DNA of 64,000 nucleotides from Melitaea cinxia (taxonomy: Eukaryota > Arthropoda > Insecta > Lepidoptera > Nymphalidae), in contig NC_059420.1 of the NCBI RefSeq assembly GCF_905220565.1, forward strand, positions 744,001-808,000. Reading direction: 5' to 3'. Shown piece by piece: positions 55,166-64,000 of this stretch. The notes below the pieces were generated by a model. That model did not search any database. It saw only the letters and a program-made list of their open reading frames with translations, and was not told where the DNA came from. Numbering within the stretch: position 1 is the first letter of the stretch; every line of letters begins with the position of its first letter. The translations under genes and the position numbers were made by a program.

Positions 55166-56190
55166 GTCACCGAATTTATACTCTCACAAGTCAAATAAAT
55201 ATAATTTTATTATAATATACAAGAATTAATAATATTTAAATTAAAATATAAAATCAATAAAAATAAATTGACATTTACTTGACAACTTTCTTTTTCTAAT
55301 TGATAGAATTCATAGAAGTTGATTATTATTATTATTATTATTGATTTATTCATTCATTCATTCATAACAAGTACATTCATCGTGTTTTTAGTTCTATCAT
55401 CCTATTATCTTGTAAAAGTAGTTGGGATAGTAGAGAAGTTGCCATAAAAATGTCATTATATACACTCTTAAACCACAACTGTATCTGTTTACTGTTCCTT
55501 TTACTAATACATTATGTTACCTCTAAAATCTCGAGTAGCAATGTGGCGCAGATGTTAAAATTCGAATAGCAATTTCACACATACAGCCACTGATTTCGAT
55601 GATGCCCCCTATGTAATATTTAATTACTTATTTTTACCTATATTTTGAGTTACATTTCTTTTGCGCCGGGCCTGGGTTTTATTCTCATACTTCATGAGCA
55701 TTGTCCTTTGTCTAGGTTAGGTTTGGTATCTTATTGTTAAGTTAACCAATAAATACTACACTTTTTTGTTAGCTGTTTTTGGTTTTTCTACGTTTAACGT
55801 TAAAAATAACTAAAATTTTGTTTCGTTTTATAAGTAAACGAAGTTAATAATAGCGATTAAGGTATGTTTGGTATAAGTATATTACATTTTTTGTTAGGTA
55901 TTTATAGTTTTCTATGTTTTATTTAATTTGTTTAATATAAAGATTTAGAAATAACGTTAAGGTTTCTATAATAAATCGTAAATTTTTAGTAGTAGAATGT
56001 TACACACATTGATGTGCATAAAATCTTAAGAAATCTTTTAAAATATATTATATTATAAAATCTTTTAAAATATTTACGTAAATTTTGTCTTAAGTTTTTA
56101 TTTGTGTAATATATTTTTACTTCCCACAACTAACTTCTTTTTGTTTGTTGTTGTTAATTGGTTTTGTAAATTCGAACTTATATTACTGAG
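55166..56190. other. AT-rich spacer with (ATT)n and (ATTC)n microsatellites
   Basis: Microsatellites lie at about 55321-55368. No coding sequence or element ends recognised up to the start of the Helitron-linked gene. Confidence 0.5.
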
Positions 56191-56604
56191 ATGCCTTTAT
56201 CTCGGAAAACAAAACGAGCTAAGGCTGATAAAGAAAAGACTAAAACAGAATCTCCTCGGTCACGTAAAATACGTCTTAATAAAATGAAAGAGAGAATGAA
56301 GCTAGTATACAGTAAGCTTTCTCAAAACGAAAAAAAAACATGTGTCGAAAGAAAATAACGCCCGAAAAGCATTCAGGCAAGGGAAGAAAACTCGGACTGA
56401 AAGAGAGCAAAGGCACAGTCTGAGAGAGAGTATATTTCTCAAAGTCGGGAAAACGAATCTCCTTCGTCTCGTAAAGCTAGACTAGAGTCTATGAGAGGAT
56501 ACGTGTCTCACAGTCGAGAAAATGAGTCTCCGTCGTCTCGGACAGTCAGACCAGAGTCTATGAGGGAATCCATTTCTCACAGTCGAGAAAATGAATCTCC
56601 GTCG

Positions 56605-56770
56605 TGTAAGGTTATGTCATCGGAGATATGAAAACGACTGGATCTATTCTAATCTGATTTATTACTGCACTCCATCTCAAACATTAGACATTATTATATA
56701 AGTACTTATTAAGGCACTCTTACGCTACTACTACATATAATATCTATATAACATTTACTTACACACTACA
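56605..56770 (-). repeat. Gypsy 3' LTR
   Basis: 166 bp; identical on reading to 62318-62483. It lies at the element's 3' side because the element is on the minus strand. Confidence 0.92.
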
Positions 56771-57058
56771 CGCCCACCGGCAAAAAAAATAAAAATAATG
56801 GATTACATTTATTTTTATTTGAGTAAAAAGGTATATTAATTTATATAAGTATATGAATTAAAACAAAATAATTAATAATTAAAAGATATTAAACATATTA
56901 ATAGGATTACATTAGTATTACAATATTGATTACATTTTTTTTTTTAATTCTAAACATAGTTAATTTGAAATAAATTTAACAAATTTACTTAGATGTTAAA
57001 TTACATAGGTACATTTTCAATGGCAAAAGAATAAAATAAAAAAATACAATAAAACAAA

Positions 57059-60000
57059 TCATTTGGTATAATATGGTCTAGTTCTATTTTTATGTACTAT
57101 TAATTCTTTACCTTTATATTGTATTTTTACATTAGGATTACAATCTTCTATTACTCTATATGGTCCAATGTACAAAGGATCTAATTTGTTTACATTTTGT
57201 TCATTCTTAAGTAGTATCATGTCACCTGTATTATATGTTATAGGATTAGTATAGGAATCATATTTACATTTTCTAATTTGTTTACTGCTAATTAAATTTT
57301 TTCTTGCATCATACTGAGATTTTTGAAGTCTATATCTAAGTTGTTGCGGATAGTCTTCTGGATTATACAAAGGCGCAACATCTGATGTTAAATTACTTGG
57401 TAAATTACATATTTTTCCGAAAACGAGTTCGTATGGAGTATATTTAGTTGATGTGTGTACGGTCGTGTTAAAAGCGAAGCACCAATATGGTAACCATGAA
57501 CTCCAATTTTGTGGTTCATTGTCTGTTTGTATGCGAAGGAATGACATTAAATTTTTATGGGTATTTTCTAAGCTTCCTATTGACTGATGATGATACGCTG
57601 TCGAAGATATGTGATTGATTTTAAGAATTTTACACACTTCATTCATAACATTCGAAATGAACTCCGTGCCCCGATCAGATATAATGTTTCTCGGAATTCC
57701 ATAGCGTAAAATAAAGTTATTAATGAAAGCTGTTGCCACTGAAATTGTATCCTTATTTCTTAACGGATAAGCTTCTACGTACTTACTAAGATCACACTGT
57801 AATGTGAGAATATATTTATAATTATCACTATCCTTACTTAAGGGCCCAACTAAATCTAAGTATATCCTATCGAAAGCCGAATATCCCGTATCGGTAAGGA
57901 CCATTGGCTCTTTAATATATTTAAAATGTTTCTGACGTTTACATTTATCGCAGCGATTTACGAAATCCGCGATATCTTTTTCTAATTTCGGCCAAAAGTA
58001 ACGACGTTTTATGTTACTTATCATACGACGTATACCGGCGTGACCACTACTCGGTAGTAAGTGGTAATCATTTAATATTACACGTTTCGTATCGTGATCA
58101 CTTATCACTTTTACACCTTTTAAAATATATAAACGCGGTCCGGACCAGTTAGGTGCAATGTCTATACTCTGACTTAAGTCTTTTATTAATATGCTGTTCT
58201 CATCATTTTGTATTACATACACATTATTAATTTTTATTTTTCTACAGTAATCCGCCAACTTCCTTACAAAGGCATCTCGTGCGTATTGTAATCGGAAATA
58301 TGGATTTACTATTAAAATACCATTTGATGCATCATAATTAAATAAATTTTTATTTTGTCCTTTTAAGAACTTTAAACTTTTCCATTGTTTTTCATTTAAA
58401 AATCTTAACTCAGTACACTCCTCTGGTTTTTTAAGCAACTCCATAACTCTTGGGTGATCAGTCCAATCGTTAGCAGTTCGCTCGGAAACCTCGGGGTTGT
58501 AACTGACATTCTCTAAACTCTTTTCATTCATTTTCTTCCTTTGAGCTCTCGTCAACACTGACACAACATGTTGATTTATTTCCTTCAATTCCTCACTAGT
58601 TATTTGGATACGTGACAACGCATCTGCAGCTACATTGTCAGTACCTTTAACATATTCTATTATATAGTCATACTCCTCTAAGAGTAAACGAAATTTTGTC
58701 AAACGACTAGATGGATTTGTTTGATTGAATAAATAAATCAACGGTTTGTGATCAGTTCTTATAATAAATTTTCTTCCGAACAGATATGGCCTAAAATACT
58801 TGACGGACCACACAATAGCGAGCAACTCTTTTTCTATCGTGGGATACCTAATTTCCGCTTTATTGAGACTACGGCTAGCAAAAGCTACGGGTCTGTTGTC
58901 ATTATTGCATAATACGGATCCGATTGCATATCCAGACGCATCTGTTTGTAAAATAAACGTGTTGTCGTTATCAAAATTCGGATATTGTAATATAGGTGGA
59001 GACATTAATGACTTTTTTAAAAATTCAAAAGATTTTTTACATTCATCTGACCATTCAAAATGAACATACTTTCGACACAACCTATTAAGAGGTAAACATA
59101 TTTCCGCAAAATTTGGTATAAATTTTCTATAAAAATTAACGAACGCTACAAATCTTTTTGTTTCTTCAGCATTTTTTGGAACGGGATAATTTTTTATTAT
59201 ATTTATTTTTTCTAAATCTGGTTTTATTCCTTCAGAAGAAACAACGTGACCTAATAATTGTATTTCTTTTCTTAAGAAATCGCATTTACTCGGATTAAGT
59301 TTTAAATTAACTTTTCGCAGTCTAATTAAAATATCTATCAAATTTTTGTTATGCATTTCTAAATTACGTCCGAAACAAATTAAATTATCTAAATAAACAA
59401 ACAATTTGTCGTAAGTAAGACCTGACATAGCAATTGTCATTAAACGGGAAAAAGCACTAGGGCTAATTTTTAAACCCATAGGTAAGCGCGTCATCTGATA
59501 TTGTCCAGAAGGTGTAGTAAATGCTGTGTATTTTCTACTTTCTGGTTTTAATTTTACCTGATAATAAGCTTGTGACAAATCTAACTGTGAAAAATACATT
59601 GAACCTGACAAAGAATCTAAAATATCGTTAATATTAGGCAGAGGAAATTTATCGTCTAAAGTTCTAGAATTTAATTTTCGAAAATCTATAACAAATCTCC
59701 ACTTCTTTGAATTATCATCGGATTTTTTCGGAACCAGTAAGACAGGACTCGACCACTCGCTTTTTGCTGGTTCAATTATATTTTCAGAAAGCATTTTCTT
59801 AACTTGTGTTTCAATTTCCTCACGTTGAGAAAATGGTAACCTGTACTGCTTAGTATAAACTGGGTCTGCACCTGGCTTTAGCTGTATGCTTTGATCGTAA
59901 AGGCTAGTGGTGGATAATTTATCCTTAGGCAAGTGAAAAACATCTGAAAACTTTGCACATATGTTTTGAATTGATGACGTTTCCTCGCTATTTAAATGGT

Positions 60001-60711
60001 CAAAATTTATAAGGTTCAATAAAATGCGCACCCTGTCTCCGTCAATATTACAATTTCGTTCAAAGTTACAAATATTATAATCCGATAATAAATGTACCTC
60101 TGGTCTAAAATAATTAATATCTACTTGTGTTTCGCGTGTATTTAATATCTGTATATAAACTTGTCCATTATTCGGCCTACAAATGCTTCCGGCTATAAAA
60201 ACTCCATCGCATAATTGATACGGTAAAATTACACAATCCTCGTTAAAACTAGTCTCCAATGTAAATATCTTTTCGCATCTCGGTGGAATGCTCAAAAAAA
60301 AGCTTTTATTTCCTATACAATTATTTATCATAGGTAAGGTTATAATATTGTTATTTTTACTAATAGTAATCGTATTATTTTCGAAATTTAAAATAGCGTT
60401 ATACTTGTTCATAAAATCTATACCTATAATACCATCTCTAATACCAGGCAAAGTTTTCATAACATAAAACTTGTGTACGAATTCCTGATCATTTATGGTC
60501 AACGTAATGAAAACATAGCCTAACGTTTGCACTTTGCCTCCTATGCCATTTATGTAAATGCATTCCTTATGAATTGGAATGTTCCACTGTGCTACCGTGT
60601 TGTATTTCAATACGGATAATGATGCTCCGGAATCTATAAGCAAACTATATTTGGCACCTTGTATTAAAAATTCTACCGAGCTATTATTGTTACACGCATA
60701 AATGAAATGAT
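57059..60711 (-). CDS. Gypsy pol (PR-RT-RNase H-IN), YLDD changed to YLDN
   Basis: About 1200 residues. Aspartic protease (LIDSGASLSVL at ~60635), RT with LDLSQAYYQVKL and a catalytic box that reads VYLDNLICFG, so the second Asp of YLDD is Asn. RNase H (ILQTDASGYAIGSVL, ADALSR) follows. The integrase has its HHCC finger (HAGIRRMISNIKRR ... CDKCKRQ) and core D, D, E residues (IYLDLVGPL, ISDRGTEF, GSLENTH), then a GPY/F-like end (YIGPYRVIE). No frameshift or stop. Expressed by shifting from gag into this frame, so it has no ATG of its own. The YLDN change should abolish or cripple RT activity. Confidence 0.9.
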
Positions 60712-60725
60712 TATCGAAAAAACTG
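60711..60725 (-). promoter_or_regulatory. Candidate +1 frameshift site between gag and pol
   Basis: The minus strand reads CAG TTT TTT CGA TAA in the gag frame. The pol frame is +1 relative to gag, and slipping from TTT to TTC over the run of six T places translation into pol just before the gag stop. The CGA codon may be slow to decode (inference). The overlap is short, and no other joining signal was found. Confidence 0.55.
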
Positions 60726-61730
60726 CAACGAATTATCTCTACATTCTTCCGAATTAGCCTTGTTACGATTTTCGTCGTTAAAGTTCATATTATTAATGCC
60801 TGTTTCGATTACGTGTACATTATTAGTACGCGTATATGTACGTCCAGGCCTGCCGCGATTTGAACGAGTCGATCCGCGCTGCATATTAGTCTTACGATAA
60901 TTTCCAGACTGATTCTGAAAATAATTGTGTGGTGGCCTATTAAAAGATACTCTATTATTACCCCTACGTATATATCTATCGTTCGTACGATTAGGGCGTC
61001 CATTATCAAATTTACGGTAATTACCGCGATTTTTAAAAGAATAACCTTGGTAACCAATAAAAGCTATATCGTGCGATTGAGGACGATTGTATGACAACTC
61101 CTCGTCCTGCGCAGCTCTGATAGTATCTTTCAAGGTGTCATAATTACGCGCCGATAGAATAGTACGGATTTCACGGTTTCGTAACCCGTCAATAAAACTT
61201 TTTATGGCGATTTTCTCATTTTGAGGACGTAGTATTTTATACGCATTTTGATCACCATCCGCTTGTGCGACCGTCAAATCCACAAAAAGTTGTTCAACTT
61301 TAGACCCATACTTGTCTAAAGTCAAACCATTTTGACTAATAAACGACAATTCCTTATGTATAGCTGTACTCGACTTTTTGGTGAGCAGATGCTGACGCAT
61401 GTCTCTAATAAGCGAGTCACAACTATCATACGAAGTAGACATTCGTAGTTTCGCATTTTCGTGTAATCTCGTCTTTAAAATAAATTTAATGAGCATTTGC
61501 TTACTTTCTAAAGTGAGTGACGAGCTATACAATTCTATGGCATCTATCAAGGATTTGGTGACGTTTTCATCCCCGTTCATAATCGGTAATAAAGCGACAG
61601 CAGTTCGATAATCAAAAGACTCCATAGTTGCTTCGTTTTGAATTTCGACCGTACACTCAGCACTATAAGACTGAGAACTATATGACTTTGTACAAAATGT
61701 TTCTATCTCTATAAAAATATTCTGAATCAA
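60711..61730 (-). CDS. Gypsy gag
   Basis: 339 residues from the first ATG at 61730; the Met at codon 36 (MESFDYRTAVALLP) is an alternative start. It has a capsid-like helical region (LIKFILKTRL, SIKSFIDGLRN-like segment, RAAQDEELSY) and an Arg/Gly/Asn-rich tail (NRGNYRKFDN, RRGNNRVSF, RSNRGRPGRTY) in place of CCHC zinc knuckles, as in the 412/mdg1 group. It ends LQFFR then TAA at 60711-60713. Confidence 0.85.
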   Translation of the reverse strand: MIQNIFIEIETFCTKSYSSQSYSAECTVEIQNEATMESFDYRTAVALLPIMNGDENVTKSLIDAIELYSSSLTLESKQMLIKFILKTRLHENAKLRMSTSYDSCDSLIRDMRQHLLTKKSSTAIHKELSFISQNGLTLDKYGSKVEQLFVDLTVAQADGDQNAYKILRPQNEKIAIKSFIDGLRNREIRTILSARNYDTLKDTIRAAQDEELSYNRPQSHDIAFIGYQGYSFKNRGNYRKFDNGRPNRTNDRYIRRGNNRVSFNRPPHNYFQNQSGNYRKTNMQRGSTRSNRGRPGRTYTRTNNVHVIETGINNMNFNDENRNKANSEECRDNSLQFFR

Positions 61731-62317
61731 ATCACAGTATGATTGAATTTAAATTATCTTTAATATATTTTTTTTTACTTGTCATATATCTCTTTAAGTT
61801 CATTTGCCATATCATATAAAAAAATATATATATAAAATTAAAATATTACTTAATTATAAACATAAAATTAAAATAAAAGCAGGCTAAAATTAGGTCCCCT
61901 CTTAATTAATTAATTTAACAATAGAACTCTCATCACTGCACTTTTCACTAAATGCTTTTTGGTTTTTACGATAACAAATCACTTACTGCTCGGGTGTCTC
62001 ATACCGGCTTCCTGGTGGTGGTGCTCGGGCTCCTGGCGTTGCTGGCGGCACTCGTAGCAGACACGAGCCTCCGGCGTGAATCGTCGGAATGACCTTCTGA
62101 GGTTTTGGGCTAAAACCTCATTATGAATCCAGGAATAATGGCAACTTTGGTATAGCCGAAGCCGAATTTGAATCGCCACTATTTTGTGTAATAAAAACGT
62201 CTTCTCTCTGAATATCTGACCGGCACATCGCGAAAATTTAATAAAACTATTAATTTTTTAAGAATTTAAAATTTCGCGACCGGACTAGGCAGCCCGTCTC
62301 GGATGGCAGGGTCGCCA

Positions 62318-62483
62318 TGTAAGGTTATGTCATCGGAGATATGAAAACGACTGGATCTATTCTAATCTGATTTATTACTGCACTCCATCTCAAACATTAG
62401 ACATTATTATATAAGTACTTATTAAGGCACTCTTACGCTACTACTACATATAATATCTATATAACATTTACTTACACACTACA
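62318..62483 (-). repeat. Gypsy 5' LTR
   Basis: 166 bp. The element's transcription should start here and run leftwards (minus strand); an AT-rich block ATATTATATGTAGTAG lies in it. Confidence 0.92.
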
Positions 62484-63780
62484 GTCGTCTCGGACAGTCA
62501 GACTAGAGTCTATGAGAGGATACATGTCTCACAGTCGAGAAAATGAATCTCCGTCGTCTCGGACAGTCAGACTAGAGTCTATGAGAGGATATATTTCTCA
62601 CAGTCGAAAAAACGAATCTCCTACTTCTCGATCAGCTAGACTGAACCAAGTATCTCAAACTTACACTCAGTTGTCTCCTGTTTCTCGTAAATATAGACTG
62701 TCTGTCATGAGGAATAGATCTCGTGCCCGAAGACAACTGTATAATGAATTTGAGGAGGAAATTTCGCAAATAGCTGCGGTACCATGCTATGTTTGCACGA
62801 AATTACTATATCAAAAACAATGTCGTAATATCAATGTTAGCGCTAGTTTAACAATACTACCTTCTGATGTGCCTCAACGTATAACTTGTTGTTACAAGAT
62901 GTGCAAGTAAAATAGCAAAGAATCAGTGCCCTTCAAATGCATTTTGAAACAATATGATCGTTTCTCCTATCCCAGAGCAACTTGATTGTCTTTCTGAAAT
63001 CGAATTAAGATTGGTTTCGCGAATAAAACCATTTATCAAAGTTTTACGTCTAGGTGGTCGCTATGGTCAACAGAGTTTCACAGGACAAGCCATACTGTTT
63101 GCTCAACAAGTTGAAGAGGTAGCGGAACAGCTTCCTTTATGTGGGGCAAATATGGGCATTGCGATTGTGACCGAAAATCTTGAAAATATAACTGGCAATA
63201 AAAGGTACAGCGTAGATACAGAAAAAAATTAAAAGAGCGCTTACGTGGCTAGTTCAAAATAATCATTTGTACAGAAACGTTCAAATTAATTTTGATATTA
63301 GTGATGAAGAATTGCATCAAAGTATACAACATACAAGCTATAACAATATCACAAGCTCAGAGGAACATTGACTTCATCCAGACTCCACAAACTCATTCCA
63401 AACAGATAGATGACAATAAGACTATTTTGCGTGGGACATTTCATCAAGGTAATGAAAGATTTGCGAGTTCGAGTGGACGTCAATGCACAGCCATGGCTGC
63501 TACGGCTATTGCTTACTCTGAAGTACAGTCTGTTTCACAATGGAATACATCTGATGTAGATCGTGTCCTTTTAGCTGGAAATACATATCTTATTCAGTGT
63601 TTATCAAGTTTATCTAATGAACCACAATACTTGAATACTGAAGAGTTGTTGCCCTTAATTTGCGTTGGTTCGTCTGAGTTAAATTTAGAAATACAACCTG
63701 CTAATGCTAGAGCACCCAATGAAATAATAGAAGGTTATTTCAATGGATTGATTGCAGAGAAAAGAGCTGAAGAGGCATGA

Positions 63781-64000
63781 AATTGAAGGATAAGTCAAAT
63801 CATTCTCTCTTTGTGCATGTCTCCGACTGCATGTTATGTACGACGTTGCATAAAGTTTCGAAGGACTACCGTATGAATACATTTTAAATGTACAGCACAA
63901 AATGTTTGATATTGTTTCTATTTATTTCGCTGACTTTGTGTGCATATTGAATTTTTATCTTGTTCCAGCTTTTTCAGTTGATTTTCTATTAGTTGTTCTT
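63781..64000. other. Sequence after the Helitron-linked ORF
   Basis: No further coding sequence could be read; the window may end within the element. Confidence 0.4.

Larger units (their letters stand above)
56605..62483 (-). mobile_element. Gypsy (412/mdg1-like) LTR retrotransposon, 5879 bp
   Basis: Two 166-bp LTRs that look identical (56605-56770 and 62318-62483; TGTAAGG...CACTACA on the plus strand) are flanked by the 4-bp duplication GTCG (56601-56604 and 62484-62487). Just inside the 5' LTR the minus strand reads TGGCGACCCTGCC, a primer-binding site beginning TGGCGACC as in tRNA-Arg-primed elements of the 412/mdg1 group. It encodes gag and pol but no env. Confidence 0.93.
56468..62625 (+). 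repeat. 69-bp coding tandem repeats, four copies, split by Gypsy
   Basis: Units start TCTCGGACAGTCAGACTAGA-like and encode 23 residues with SMRGYxSHSRENESPS. Copies: 56468-56535 (68 bp, one base lost), 56536-56604, then after the Gypsy element 62488-62556 and 62557-62625, with a partial fifth. Arg/Ser-rich, likely disordered and nucleic-acid binding. Confidence 0.85.
56191..63780 (+). pseudogene. Helitron-linked gene with repeats and protease-like domain
   Basis: Starts MPLSRKTKRAKADKEKTK at 56191 and continues with shifts into a basic Ser/Arg-rich repeat domain (69-bp units), split by a Gypsy element after EN-ESPS. After it: more repeats, a Cys pair (VPCYVCTKLLYQ), then a DUF6570-like block (CLSEIELRLVSRIKPFIKV, RLGGRYGQ, GIAIVTENLENI) known from Helitron replicase-helicase proteins. 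It ends with a segment HQGNERFASSSGRQCTAMAA, WNTSDVDRVLLAGN that resembles the Cys-peptidase (herpes-tegument/OTU-like) domains in such proteins. At least three frameshifts are visible, and no Rep or Pif1 helicase is within the window, which ends soon after. Confidence 0.6.

Overview
The window looks like insect genomic DNA, most likely lepidopteran. It is strongly AT-rich and holds piggyBac, BEL/Pao, CR1-type, RTE, Tc1, Merlin and Helitron-linked sequence, tRNA-derived SINEs, and an RTE 3' tail of the kind common in moths and butterflies (inference from family content, not a species call). I find no intact host gene. The closest is a decayed two-exon THAP-domain remnant near 20.4-20.9 kb. There is no rRNA, tRNA gene or CRISPR array. 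The window is essentially a transposon graveyard and nursery.

Layout. 1-4.2 kb: a piggyBac transposase gene whose two ends are locally duplicated, a 175-bp MITE inside one duplication, and a 161-bp tandem repeat. 4.4-6.4 kb: a tRNA-like SINE and a broken Copia gag/protease. 6.7-10.6 kb: a truncated piggyBac, a Tigger/pogo derivative that lost its DDE core, and a LINE ORF1 fragment. 10.8-15.4 kb: decayed Harbinger and BED-type hAT sequence. 17.0-20.1 kb: a piece of Gypsy gag/protease carrying a complete piggyBac (17325-19823) with TTAA duplications. 21.5-23.1 kb: a 5'-truncated CR1-like LINE.

23.3-42.9 kb is a large nest. A Sola-like DNA transposon (23305-34803; 21-bp terminal inverted repeats, 4-bp ATTT duplication, three-exon transposase) contains a very young BEL/Pao element (24510-31190; identical 225-bp LTRs, 5-bp GCATG duplication). 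It abuts a piggyBac gene (34932-42650) whose first intron holds a 5.45-kb Merlin element (36790-42242; 8-bp duplication, intact spliced transposase).

43.0-55.2 kb is a second nest. A full-length CR1-group LINE on the minus strand is interrupted by a TA-flanked element of unknown family (49485-52262, itself carrying an RTE fragment) and by a TTAA-flanked element (43615-48884). That second element contains a Tc1-like element (44434-48655), which contains an intact piggyBac (44956-47592). 56.2-63.8 kb: a frameshifted Helitron-linked gene with 69-bp coding repeats and a cysteine-protease-like domain, split by a 412/mdg1-like Gypsy element with identical 166-bp LTRs.

The genes do not form a pathway; each is a mobility gene serving its own element. 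Target-site duplications let most insertions be ordered in time. In the two big nests and in the Gypsy-split gene, excising the inner element in thought (keeping one target-site copy) brings the outer reading frame back into register, which strongly supports the boundaries given.
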